In this document: positions 32,908 through 43,689 of the stretch, in pieces | Layout: every line of letters begins with the position of its first letter | Numbering within the stretch: the stretch's first letter is position 1 | Assembly: GCF_000276665.1 (NCBI RefSeq) | Contig: NW_004955465.1 | Location: 335,814 to 399,813, forward strand | DNA: 64,000 nt | Origin: Chinchilla lanigera | Lineage: Eukaryota > Chordata > Mammalia > Rodentia > Chinchillidae | Direction of reading: 5' to 3' | Notes under the pieces: model-generated | The model's database searches: none | The model's input: only the letters and a program-made list of their open reading frames with translations | Told to the model about the DNA's origin: nothing | Translations under genes and position numbers: made by a program

Positions 32908-34479
32908 CTTGTGGGCTGATGGCATGGTGGGAGTACAGGGCACTACCCAATGGTGCATGTTCATGGAATTGTACTATGATTGAGAAGTGGTCGCTTATAT
33001 CCCACAGTCTATATGGGGTGTGGGCGTTGGAAAGCAGTCAAGTATGTTGTATAGGGAGGGGGTCACCAAGAGGTGATTGTTTAAGGCATACATCTGGATC
33101 ACCCACCTTGAGGAAGGGAGGGAACAATATCAGTGGTGCCTAAGCCGGCTTTTGCTATGAGAATGTTCAAGTTATATTCAAAATGAATGCCAAGGCAATG
33201 TAAAATTATAAGAATTTACAACATGGGCCAAGAAGGAGGTAAAGCAATTTACATAGGTCTTAGAAAAAAAATAGTTTCTTGCAAGTCTATTATCTTGCTT
33301 CAAATCCTATTTTGAATATCTAAAGCTGAATAGCAACTCTCTCTTTCTCTGTGTTGCCTTTTGACACATCCACAGATATCTGGGCAGGTGACCCTGGAAC
33401 CAATTAGGAAAAAACATCCCTATATTTGCAAAACCAAAAAAATTACATCAGTTTTTTTCCAAATATGGCTCCAATGGCAGAAAGTATTCTTCACCATATT
33501 CATAGAGAAGTCTTTTGTTCTGGTTGCTTCAACTGGCTTTCTTTGGGGGAGCAGAGGTTAATAGGGAGAAATAAAGCTATTTCTTGTTCTCTGTTAGAAA
33601 TGATCTCGTCCTCTTCATTTTCACTGCTAGAATATAGACTTTTTTATCTTCTCTGTACAGGGCTCCATCTTTTCAGAAGGGTCTCCATTGCCTTTTGTAT
33701 TTCTTCCTCATAATTTGAACTGCCCACCCCCATTTACTTGAATCTTAATGGCAAACAGAACTATAGCCCATCACTTTACAGGGTTTTGGTCATAGGTCTC
33801 CCTACCTGTGTCCTTTAGTGAAAGCTTTTAAAGGTCTGTGTACAAGCATGTGCACGCAGCTATGTACATGCAGTAACAGGCTCTCCAACCCTTCCTTGTC
33901 TTGATTGCTCTTGCAGACTGCATGTAATAGTTTTATATCTCACTTTGGCTGTCATTGCATTCCTTCCAGTTCTAACCCATTATTTTACATTGCCAGTGGC
34001 TCATTATGACTCATTGGACAGCCAAAGAAACATAATGAATCCAAGATGATTGCACATGGTGGTGCTCCACAAATAGATATTAAACAGCTCATGAAATCTA
34101 TAAATGTCCTTACTATCTTGGGTGTATTATAAAGCTATGAATCAATAATTCAGGCAAATTTTTTATGCTCTCTAAAATTCTAACTTTCTTAACTTTTTTC
34201 TTCTTGGAGATGGAAGCTGTAAACATATAAGGAAAAGAAAGCTGAAGAAGAAAGAGGAGGAGAAGGGTAAGAAGGAGAGGGGAGAGGGAAGTAGGAAAGA
34301 ATGCAGCAAAAAAGAGATTTTTGAAAATAACTCAGATTAAGTCCTTTCTTGTAGCTGTTTGACAGCTGGTCACATAAAGTAGAAACAAGAGCAGACACTT
34401 AAAAGGCACTTGTTGATGAAGCAAGTAAGTTTTATGACTATATTTTGGATCAAATGTAGACCTTGGTTTTCCTAATATC
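32905..34479. other. unrecognised noncoding stretch
   Basis: Nothing is identified. A purine-rich segment lies at 34220-34310. The overlapping plus frames 33361-33561 and 33426-33713 are in different phases and have no domain. Confidence 0.35.
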
Positions 34480-34590
34480 CTTTATTTGGTGTTTACTCTG
34501 TGCCTGGAACTACACATGTATCCATTCATTAATTCTCAAAAATGAGAAAGAAACTGATATGACTCCCAGTTACCACACAGTAATACCAGA
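34480..34590 (-). mobile_element. MIR fragment, antisense
   Basis: 'tttatttggtgtttactctg' then tgcctggaactacac and 'attcattaattctcaaaaat' follow the reverse complement of the MIR 3' half. Confidence 0.5.
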
Positions 34591-34839
34591 GCCTATCAAG
34601 GAAGAACAATATGAAAGCTGACTGCTGAAAAAAGCCAACAATCAGAGCAAGTTGTTGAGAGACCAAAACCAAACCAAACCAGACCAAACCACCATAAACT
34701 AATGAAGAATCATTTGATCCCCCTTAAGGATTTTCTCTGTTAATAAGTCATCTATCAATTCACAGAACTGAAACTCCAGGGTATCAGCTAGACTCACATC
34801 CATACCCACTTCCTCACCCAATTCCCTCTATTTCTCATT

Positions 34840-35330
34840 AGTCCTCATACATACTTGCGTGCTCCATCACCACTACCAAACCCCAAAGTGTCACTGAATC
34901 TTGCCTGAGCCATTGAAAGAACTCTCCAACCAATCTCCTTGCCTGCAGTCCTGCTTTCTTCCACAATACATAGTAATCTTTTATCATTCAACCTCATCAT
35001 GTTTCTCTTCTGCTTAAATGTCTTTCATGTTTCCTCTGTCTTGAAGCTAGCAGATAGGATCCAAGGTCACTAGTGTAATGTACGGAGTCCTTTGTGATCT
35101 CCCCTGTCCTCCCTCTAGCCTCCTCTCCAGTCCATCCCTCTCATTATCTTGAAAATTCTCCAGCAAACTCTCATGTCTCTGATCACCCATGTTTTGCTCT
35201 CTAAAAGTGTCTTCCCTTCTTGGCCCCTCTTTAGCTGGCTATGACATCCTTCAAGACATAGTCCTGTTGTTCTTTGGGACATTTCCCATGCTTTTCTTAT
35301 GTAATTGCTCTTTCCATTACCTTCAAGATA
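34840..35330 (+). mobile_element. L2 LINE 3' region
   Basis: 'ttcatgtttcctctgtcttg', then 'cctttgtgatctcccctgtc', 'ctctagcctcctctccagtc' and 'gacatccttcaagacatagt' have the pyrimidine-rich text typical of the L2 3' coding end and UTR. Stops occur in all frames. Confidence 0.6.
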
Positions 35331-35785
35331 TGAGCTTCCTAGTGTTAGCCAAGATCCCACAAGAAAACAGAGATACCTTCGGATCAGTCTAAATCTGAGG
35401 GTATTTTATTTACAAGTGACTAATTTTGAATATGTGGTGGAGTTCAGTAGAACCAGAGGAGCTAGTACAGAAATCTGGGGCTGCTGGTCTCAGCAGAGCT
35501 GTCCCTATCCCTAGGTCAGAAGGGAGAAGTGAGGGAGAAAGTAGGTCACTTCAGTATGAGCTCTGAGATTCAATTGAGTCATTATCCTAGTGAGGAGAAT
35601 AAATATTCATGAGCTCTCTCTCCTCTCTAGTCCTGGCCTCCTGAAGTGTTACTCATTAATGGAAGTCAACATGAAGGCAGAGGTTCCAGGAGTCTTATTG
35701 ATGTGACCCATGGAGCCCAACATCTCAGAACAAAGCATTAGGTAGGTAAGAAAAGGATTTTCTCTATGCTTTTAGGTTAAGTGAC
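35331..35785. other. unclassified, possibly LTR-derived
   Basis: The text around 'caagaaaacagagatacctt' (35358) recalls antisense LTR ends, but I cannot assign a family. Otherwise unrecognised. Confidence 0.3.
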
Positions 35786-36200
35786 CAGGTTTGTGAATTA
35801 AAGTGACAAAAGACAGACTAATAGGAGAAAAGCAGACAAATTGTATTTGATGTTAATGTTTTGCATGGCACAGGAGCCTTCACAGAAAAGAAATAAAAAC
35901 CCAAGGAAGTGAGTAGGTCTGAGAGCTTATTTATATACCATTTCAACATAGAGCAATCAATTGTGGAGATGTACCAGGACAACAGCAAAACTTTTGTGGG
36001 CTGTGACAGTAACTATGGGAAAGCAACTAGGAAACACATGGGGGAGACCAAAGGAAGACAAGAGCTATTTTAGTAGATTTGTTGGTACTGATTAATCTAA
36101 TTAATCCATACCCTCAAAATTAATCAGTACCCTCGGTGGTGAGGGGCTAGGTGATATGTTGGTACTGATTAGGTAAGAAGGGGAAGGTCAGACAGCCTTA
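35786..36200 (-). mobile_element. LTR-like repeat of unresolved family, antisense
   Basis: 'acagactaataggagaaaag' followed by a (t)gtatttgatgttaatgttt block and a gcatggcacaggagccttcac block reads as the reverse complement of the end 'ctgtctttgttatagg' also seen near 44720 and 58630. The family is widespread in mammals, and I am unsure of its name. Confidence 0.4.
36081..36171. repeat. 13-bp perfect inverted repeat plus third direct copy
   Basis: ggtactgattaat (36084-36096) and attaatcagtacc (36119-36131) are exact reverse complements separated by 22 nt. gttggtactgatta occurs at 36081-36094 and again at 36158-36171. The structure can fold as a hairpin. It lies inside the unresolved LTR-like repeat. 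Confidence 0.85.
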
Positions 36201-36594
36201 CCTACGTCTATAGTTTCGCAAGTGCCTTTAGCTCAAAATAATCAATATGCCAAAGTGACATTTTTGAGATTAACATATATGGATTCAGTGGAGAAGAATC
36301 AAAAGTGGATCTGGTGGGGCACAGTGCCCCCCTTCTATGGTCCACAGCCTCCTGTGCACACCTCTGCAATCCCATGCGCCCTGCAGAGCTCAGATTGTTT
36401 AATTGCTTCACTCCTTACCTAGGCTATCTGCTAAGTGGAAGGAAGTTGGGCCCTTCACCACTTTTTTACCAGTGACTTGTGTATAATATGTATGCTTTAA
36501 ATAGTCTCTAAAATAAGGTAGAATTTTGAATGTATACAGCCCTAAGAGATATTTAAAGAAATACTTAAAGAAGTATTTAAAGAGCTGACTAGTC

Positions 36595-36725
36595 CAGCCT
36601 TCTTATTTCAAAGGTGAAAAAAATAAAGCCAAGAGTCAAGTGGCCTTGTCCAAGGGGTTACACTTAATAGCAGCAAACTCAAGACTAGATCTTCCTTTTT
36701 CTGATTCCGTGTCTTTTTTCTACTT
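36595..36725 (-). mobile_element. MIR SINE, antisense
   Basis: 'ttatttcaaaggtgaaaaaa', then ataaagccaagagtcaagtgg, 'ccttgtccaaggggttacac' and 'gactagatcttcctttttct' in reverse MIR order. Confidence 0.7.
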
Positions 36726-38535
36726 AATTTTAGCTGTAATCTCAGGTTATTCCTTAGAATGAGAGAGTATATGCATTTTCTCTAAAACCAAGACTCGTAT
36801 ATTTTGGCAACAAGAGAGAGACAGAAAGAAGGGTTGGATCTGCCTGCTTGCGTTTCTTTGCCAAAAGCAATTTCTGAGTTCTCTAGATAGCAACACTTGC
36901 AAACCCATCAAAGTGCCACAAGTTGGAGCCATGAAATGAAGTGAGGAGCCTGGGAATAACGCCTTTGCACAAACTACCTCTGGTGGTGGGTGGTGAGGCT
37001 GTTTTTGCTTTAACATCCTATTAGCACATTATCTTCCAAAGCCTTTCTTGGTTCCAAGCCTACAGGTGGTGATGGTGAGTGGGAGGGAGATTGAGTAAGA
37101 TGTTCCTTAGTTGGGAGGCAAAGCTGTTGGTGCCTCCTCACTTGATGATTCAGCCATTGGCTGCTGCTGTTGTTGCCGCTGCTTCTGCCACTGCTGCGTT
37201 TTTCTTCCAAGAAGTACAGCCATCGCTTCTGAAATGGTTATGAGCCAGGAGCAAAAGTCAGGAGCAATTATCATACTGGATTGGAGGCATCTGTTTATTT
37301 GTCTGTTCTCAGTGAACTGTGTGCTCTTGAAATCATTGGTTATGCCTTCGGTCTGGGTAATTTCAGATCCTGGGCAAGTGGCTAGTGCAGAGTTGGTGCC
37401 ACTCCAAAGAATGGAGAAAATACTGGGTGAGTTGAGAACATGGATTCAGTGGTGAGGGGCTAGGTAACAAGATCTGAGCCCACACGTATCCCTTCACTTA
37501 ACTAGCAGAAAGTGATCCTATAGCTGGGTGGATCACTTCATCCATGAAGATCTTGTACTTGCAACCCCATGTGATATAAACTGTAAGGGTCAGATAGAGT
37601 TTTTCAAGAGCTCTTGGATAATCATATGACTCTGGACAGCTTGCACCATTTATATAAGCCTCAGTCCTCAGCAATAAATTCAGGACCATGACCTACAAGA
37701 TCCTCTTCTGCTGTGAAACTGTATTAAATTTCCTTACTATCAAACACCCAGCTCTCTCCTTTGACAGGGTAGAAGCAAATCTGTGAAGCATTCACTAAAA
37801 AGGACAAAGAGAAAACTATATGGATTTATGATCACAACCAATTTTGCTACTGCCAAAAGAAAACCAGCACTGAATATTTTAGTTTGTTAAAGGACATCCA
37901 ATATTTGGAAACCATCTTCCTTATTGCTTTTTCAAAAAAATGAGAAAAAAAGAAAAGGATAAGTGGGAGAGACATCACACTCTGTGCATAACTTTTCTAC
38001 TTATAGACACAATTTCTGATGCATCTTTTCCCTTTCTGGAGGTGTGAGGGAGAATTCCCATAACTGGAGGAGTGTGGAAGTCAGGGAGGTGTGGGAGAAT
38101 CAAGTGTGATTGTGGGGCTACACTTAATTAATTAAAATGTGTGGTTTATAAAAGTGGTTTTGCCAAAAATGAGCTTTGTGGGAAGGAGAAGGCAGCAGGG
38201 ATATGGATGCGTGGGGGAAAGGGAAGAGTGGGAAGTGCCAGGAGAGAAGGATGTCTTATTTGTTGCTAAATGTTGAATCCCACATAAGAATGTGTCATAA
38301 GCCAATTCAGGGAAATTAAAATGTAAATTAGGGGAGTGCAAATCTATTAGGCGCAGATATCACATATTCACATTATTATCGTTCTATTTTTGTACAAATT
38401 GTGGACGTTCTCCAGTGGCTTAAGTTTGGGGAAACTTGAGTTATCCTCAGCTCTCATTTCCTATCTTTTCACAAACCAAATGGCAGGAATAGATTAACAT
38501 TGTGCTTTTATTTTTCTCCTGTCAGTACTGTGGAT
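36726..38535. other. unrecognised noncoding stretch
   Basis: No repeat is named with confidence. The short CTG/TTG-rich tract at 37158-37198 gives cysteine- or serine-rich frames on the two strands (37111-37455 plus, 37010-37210 minus), neither with a known domain. Confidence 0.35.
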
Positions 38536-38539
38536 TGCT

Positions 38540-38700
38540 TCAGACACCAGCTGTATTATGGAGGGTAACATTAGCTGTTATAACAAACTCAAAATTTCAG
38601 TGGCTCACCACATCAGCACATAATTTCTCATTCACAGCACAGTCCTGCGCAAGAACTCCAGGTGGGCACATATCTTTTCTCAGTGAGATAAGGACTGAGG
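38540..38700. mobile_element. possible old interspersed repeat, unclassified
   Basis: 'agctgttataacaaactcaa' followed by aatttcagtggctcaccac and 'ctcattcacagcacagtcct' matches a common mammalian repeat pattern (gctgtaacaaa... cagtggcttaacacaac) that I cannot name securely. Confidence 0.4.
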
Positions 38701-38703
38701 CTC

Positions 38704-39070
38704 TGCCATGGTTTGAATGAGTGCCCTCCAGAATTCAAGAGTTACTACTGTGATAGTATTAAGAGGGAGAAGTATTTAAAGAGCTGATTAGGTCGTGAAA
38801 GCTCCTCCCTTCTAGGATGGAATTAGGCACCTTCATAAAAGGGCTTGAGAGAGACAGTGCATTCCTTTTTGTCCTTCTGCCTCTGGCCAAGTGAGAACAC
38901 AGCATCTTCCCTTGTAGAGGATGCAGTGTCTTGGAAGCAGAGAGCAGATCCTCATTACACAGTACCTTAAGTGTGCACTTCCCAGCCTCCAAGCCTATGA
39001 GAAATAAAATTTTGTTCTCCATAAATTTTTCAGTCGCAAGTATTCTGCTATGTCACCTCAGACTAAGAAA
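38704..39070 (+). mobile_element. MaLR LTR
   Basis: 'gccatggtttgaatgagtgc', 'gctgattaggtcgtgaaagc', 'tgccctcataaaagggc'-type text at 38835, 'ttctgcctctggccaagtga', 'cacttcccagcctccaagcc' and 'atgagaaataaaattttgtt' (AATAAA) follow MST-type order. The 3' end near 39060 'cagactaagaaa' fits. It is a solo LTR. Confidence 0.85.
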
Positions 39071-39854
39071 GGTTTTTTGCATTGAGTACCTTTGCTCTCT
39101 GCAGGAACTGGAAGTTTTTAGCATCCAGCCCTGGAAAGAGAAAACAATGGAGAAGGTGCACCTGTTTCTTAATGGCTTTGACTCAGAGGTGACAGGCTTT
39201 AATTCTACATGTGTTTTATTGGGCCAACTCCGAAGCACATGTGCAGTGGGAATGGAGTGTCTGACTGGGCAGTAGGAATTAGGGATCATGGGTCACGGGT
39301 CAGAACAGATCCCAACAGGAACATTTAACTAGAAAAGAAAGATCATAGATTTTGATGGCCTTTGTTACACTACCCACTTATTCCCATCACGCTTGGACGC
39401 TAAGAAAAATGGAAGCATTTCCTTTTCCATTAACTGTAACTCTTTCTCTAAAGACTTGTAAGGCAGAGCCCTAATTCACCTCTTTTGTGAAATTTTCATG
39501 AGTAAAAGAGATACCAACACAGGCATTGCTAGTTTTGTCACACTTGTGTTTCTGGGCTTTCCTCTGACCCTTTTCCATCTTTGGAATATACCCCTTCACT
39601 GAACAAGGACCAGCCCTTGTGATCTCTTTTCATATCCATTCTACATCCATTTGTTTACCTCATGTGTCTCTTATCTCGAGACTTTAGTTTTCAAAACTTT
39701 GTCTCTATTAGAGGATTTCCAAATAATCACAAACCAAGAGGAGATAGCTTTCCATCAAGGAATCTCTTGATGATACCAAAGATATCCCTCATTTGTGTCA
39801 ATATTTTCTGGGAACAAAAGGATTTCCCTTCCTTGCTTATAAAAGAGAAAATAT
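39071..39854. other. unrecognised noncoding stretch
   Basis: Nothing is identified. Frames at 38931-39275 (plus) and 39053-39289 (minus) overlap the LTR end and have no domain. Confidence 0.4.
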
Positions 39855-39975
39855 TAAAGACTATTTTAGAGGTACAGAAACTGAGCTGCAGAGAACTTAA
39901 GTAGAGCTATCCGAAGTTTCATACGTAGTTTGTGAAGAAAGAAGCATAAGACCCAGGAGTCACAACTTCCACAAG
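39855..39975 (-). mobile_element. MIR SINE, antisense
   Basis: 'gaggtacagaaactgagctg', then cagagaacttaagtag and 'agacccaggagtcacaactt' in reverse MIR order. Confidence 0.65.
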
Positions 39976-40217
39976 CATTCTTTCCATTGTTTCCTGTACT
40001 TGTAAGAGCACTCTGGCATGGAAGTCAATGCCAAAAGGCATTCAAAACCCCGGAAGGAATATTTAAGTGAATATATTTATACATGTATGATATTTTTGTC
40101 AGCCTTGTCATATCTCTTTGGCACTGAAATCATTTTACTTCCTGGAGCATGGCACCATTTCATATTTGGTGGGTGTCTAGTTAGTCAATTCTTCTCTTAT
40201 ACACAAGTCGTAGTACT

Positions 40218-40800
40218 GACTACAATATAATAGCATCAAAGATACCTAGAAATAAATCTATCAACATATTATAGGATATCAAAATCAGATGTTCTAAATG
40301 TTATTCAAGTAAATAAAAAAATTCTCTTTCATAAATTGGAAAGCTCATTAATTTAAGTAAGCCAGACTTCTCCAAATTGATCCATAGTATTAATACAATA
40401 CCAATCCCAATCTGAAAATACTGTTTTGAGGAAATCGACCAGCTGATTTTAAAATGCCAAGTCTCAAGCAAATCAGAGACAATCTTGAAGAAAAAAGAAC
40501 TAGGAGGCTATCATGGTTCATTTTATTATAATAAAGTGTATCAATTGTGTCAGTTAAAACAGAATAGAATGGTCATGGGCTAGAAAAATGGAAAAGATTG
40601 AAAATCCAGAAACAGACTCATGCTTATGTGTATACTTGGTTTGATTTATGACAGTGCAGAACCATGAAGGAAGGACAAACTTTTTGATAAATGATACTGG
40701 TTCAATTACATATCTCTATTAAAAAACTAATCTTGACTATTAGTACACACTATATGAATGAGAGTTTTGAATGCGAAATGTAAAGTAATAATAACTATTG
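40218..40800 (+). mobile_element. L1 ORF2 3' part, left half of an interrupted copy
   Basis: 'aaagatacctagaaataaat' (40229), then 'aatcccaatctgaaaatact' and 'gaaaaaagaactaggaggct' follow L1 ORF2 C-terminal sequence in sense. Stops and frameshifts are frequent. It breaks off near 40800, and the colinear continuation resumes at 43690. Confidence 0.8.
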
Positions 40801-41088
40801 CATGGGAGGGTTTGGCAAACATGTTATTTAAAGCAGGGGTTCTCAACCGCTGGTACCAGTCTGTGGCCTCTTATGCACTGGACCAACACAGCAGGAGATG
40901 AGCATCTGGCTTGCAAGCAAAGTTTCAACTGTATTTACAGTCACTGCCCGTTGCTCACATACTGTCTGAGCTCTGCCTCCTGTCACAGCAGCAGCATCAG
41001 CATTTGATTTTTGTAGGAATGAGAACCCTACTGTGAATCGTGAAGGAAGTTAAGTTACACGCTACTTATGAGAATCCAATCCTTCATG

Positions 41089-41132
41089 AGCTGAAGCAGA
41101 GCTGAAGCAGAGCTGAAGCAGAGCTGAAGCAG
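41089..41132 (+). repeat. 11-bp tandem repeat, four exact copies
   Basis: The unit agctgaagcag starts at 41089, 41100, 41111 and 41122. It lies in the 5' noncoding part of the Charlie-like element and is a local expansion after or during insertion. Confidence 0.95.
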
Positions 41133-41242
41133 TGATACTAGTGTTGAAGAGTGGCTGCAACTACAGATTAACATCCACAGACAGGCTTGATGCTGAGTCT
41201 ATACGTCAACTCTTTATAGACTCATATCAAAACCTTCCATCA

Positions 41243-41362
41243 GGGGCTGGGGATTTAGCTCAGTGGCACAGCGCCTGCCTGGCAAGCACAAGGTCGTGAG
41301 TTTGATTCCTGGTACCGGAAAAAAGCCAAAAAAAAAAAACCAAACAAACAAACATAAAAACA
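41243..41362 (+). mobile_element. ID SINE inside the Charlie-like element
   Basis: 'ggggctggggatttagctca', the core 'gcgcctgcctggcaagcaca' and a long A-rich tail. ccttccatca at 41233-41242 and 41363-41372 is a target-site duplication. The duplicated target itself is hAT sequence, which proves the insertion order. Confidence 0.95.
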
Positions 41363-41639
41363 CCTTCCATCAGTGGCAAGTGACAATTAAACTGCATCTG
41401 GTAGCAGGTTTTAAGTCAGAATCTAATACTTATTTTAGTGTGTGTGTGGCCCACCCATTATTTTATTTACAACTTCTGTCTGTGCCTTATTCCTGCAATG
41501 TACACTTTTCTCAGTCACAGTTTTGACAAGCCCACAAGCTAATCTTAGCTGAAATGAATAAAAAATAAATGTTCTTTGTAAAAAAGGAAAGACCAAATGA
41601 TGATACAGCAGAAGACTTAAGACTGTCAACAAAAAGAAA

Positions 41640-43360
41640 TCTTTCTTGAAAAGAAAATACCAAGAATCCTACTTAAATTATAGGTTCATTGCAACAGATG
41701 ATTCACACTCTCTAAACTTCACATAATATGTGTAGCCAGCTACTCAGTAAAACCATGAAATCTTCCAAACTGCTTTGTCACATGGAGATCAAGCATTCCA
41801 CATTAAAAGACAAGCGTCCTGAGCTTTTCAAAAGAAAAAAATGTGAACACCAAGAATGAAACAATTATTGAAGGCCACCAATGTGTCTGTGCTGAGAATA
41901 TCATTCTTAGTGTTTAAGTGCATTGCTAAAGCTAAGTACTTTACCACTGGTGAAGAATTGATCCTGGTTACTGCTAAGAATATTTGTGATGAACTTTTAA
42001 GAGAGGCTGCAGTTCCAAGGGTGGAGCATGTTCTTCTTTGGCTAATACCATAGCTAGATGAATACATGAAGTACCAGAGTATATTGAAGCACAACTGTCA
42101 GAGATTAATGGCGATTGTGGTGCATGATCCAGGTTGACGAGTTTATTGATGTTCAAAAGAAGGCCTCAGTACTTGCTTTTGTGTGATGAATTTTCCAGGT
42201 GGACGTGCACAAGGATATGTTATGTAAAATTTTGCCAACCAACAGCACAGACACAGAACTTTTCAAGCCTTTGAATATTAGGTAAACTGAGTTAGTTATT
42301 TTGTGTCAGTGTCTGCACAGATGGAGCAGCTGCCATGACTGGTTGGCCTTCTGGATTCACTACTCTGGTCAAAGAAGTTGTTTCTGAATGAGAGTCTGCA
42401 CACTGTGTCCTGCATAGAGAAATACTAGCTAGTTGAAAAATATTGACCAAACTTATTAACATTTTGTAGTATGTGATTAAAATGATGAGGCACATTAAAA
42501 TATGTGTCCTTAACATCTGTTAGGTCTGCTCTGTGAAGAGATGGGTGTAGAGTACAAACATCTTCTCTCTCTCTCTCTCTATTTTTTTTTAAACACAAGG
42601 CCTTAATATGTAATTCAGATTGGCCTTAAATTCTCTATGTAGCCCAGGCTAGCCTCAAAATTTTAACAATCCTCTTGCCTCAGCCTCACAAGTGCTGGGG
42701 TTACAAGCATGCTCCACCGTACCCAGTAGAATGTCTCTTATACATAGAAATGGTATAAGAGATCACTGGCCAGCATTTTTGAGTTACACAAGCCACTCCA
42801 GAGATTTCTTTTAGAAAAACAGTCATCACTGGCATCGTCTTTCAGTGATAAAGAAGGAGCCACAAAACTTGCTTACTTCTTTGACATATTAAACCTGTTC
42901 AGTGAGCCCTTTTTCCCAACTGATGCATGATCACATATCTCAGCTTCAAAAGATTTTGAGTATTAATTCCAGACCACAGAACAGCCCTGAACTGGGAAGG
43001 AATGGATCCGTGAGCCATTTGTGAAAAAGTCAGTTGAAACATCTTTGTCTATGCTAGAAGAGGGTCAAGTACTTGAGTACTTGCAAATGACAGTGGCCTT
43101 AAAAGTATCATGTCTGAGACAACTTCAAATCTCCATACAAGTTCATAGTCAAAGTCCATGTAGAATATACTGACATTGCCCCAAAAGCATTGAAAACCTG
43201 CTTACATTTCCAATATCCTATCTTTGGGAAAAAAGGATTTTCTGCAGTGACAGCAACTACAATAAGATTACGAAGTAGACTCGACATAATCAACATACTT
43301 CAGAAGTTGCTATCTCTCATCACCCTCAGATGAGACTGTCTAGTTGCCAAAAAATAAATT
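41640..43360 (+). pseudogene. hAT (Charlie) transposase, related to ZBED5/SCAND3-type proteins
   Basis: hAT transposases cut and paste DNA with a DDE catalytic triad. Readable pieces on the plus strand: a BED-finger-like start (about 41650-41815, including HMEIKHSTLKDKRPEFFKRK); 41856-42050 with KYFTTGEELILVTAKNICDE; 42311-42410 with VCTDGAAAMTG (candidate catalytic Asp at 42320-42322) and SAHCVLHRE; the part after the B1 (about 42770-42890) with QSSLASSFSDKEGATKLAYF; and the C-terminal hAT dimerisation region (about 43080-43345). Frameshifts and stops separate these pieces, so no functional protein is made. Similarity is judged from memory of the family. Confidence 0.85.
42583..42730 (-). 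mobile_element. B1 SINE, antisense, inside the hAT transposase
   Basis: Reverse-complement B1 order: T-rich start, 'tgtagcccaggctagcctca', 'cttgcctcagcctcacaagt', gctggggttacaagcatgc, 'caccgtacccag'. A (CT)n run at 42564-42581 precedes it. It separates the catalytic and C-terminal parts of the transposase. Confidence 0.92.
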
Positions 43361-43689
43361 CAGGGCTCCCAGTGCTCCTGAATTATAAGTTGCAAAATTA
43401 TTTCATTATATATTACAGTGTAATGATAATAGAAATAAAATGCACAATAAATATAATGTACCCATCTGTGGAAAAAATTGTCTTCCACAAAACTAGTCCC
43501 TGGTGCCAGAAAAGTTAGGAACCACTTCTGTAAAGACACAACTATTAAACATTGTGGGGTTTGTCTGCCATTGTCATAGACTATATAATTGCACAAGCAG
43601 GACTCTGTCTTTATGAAACTTTATTTGAAAACACAGGTGATGGAATGGATTTTTACTACAGTCCATAGTTTTCTAGACTCTGACTTAGA

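Larger units (their letters stand above)
40834..43527 (+). mobile_element. Charlie-type hAT transposon, autonomous-type but dead
   Basis: The left terminus is 'caggggttctcaaccgctgg', with a MER1-like continuation 'accagtctgtggcctcttat' and 'cagcaggagatgagcatctg'. The right terminus is 'gaaaagttaggaaccactt'. The flanking 8-mers atttaaag (40826-40833) and ctgtaaag (43528-43535) match at 6 of 8, the size of a hAT duplication. The interior encodes a decayed transposase. A later ID (41243) and B1 (42583) sit inside. Confidence 0.85.
40801..43682 (+). mobile_element. nonautonomous hAT element, split by a Charlie-like insertion
   Basis: The left piece 'gggtttggcaaacatgttat' (40808-40827) and right piece 43528-43682 ('atagactatataattgcaca', 'ctttatgaaactttatttga', 'tggaatggatttttactaca', ending 'ctagactctg') together give the order of the MER class beginning CAGGGGTCGGCAAACTTTTTC. 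The element at 23783 is the same class. The outer ends are approximate. Confidence 0.7.

Noticed and set aside
32592..33143. 183-codon frame across the second gap
   Set aside because: This is a translation of (GA)n and N; there is no unique domain.
41856..42053. Possible intact hAT-derived host gene
   Set aside because: The 65-codon frame is genuine transposase sequence, but the upstream and downstream parts are in other frames with stops and are cut by a B1, so no functional protein is plausible.
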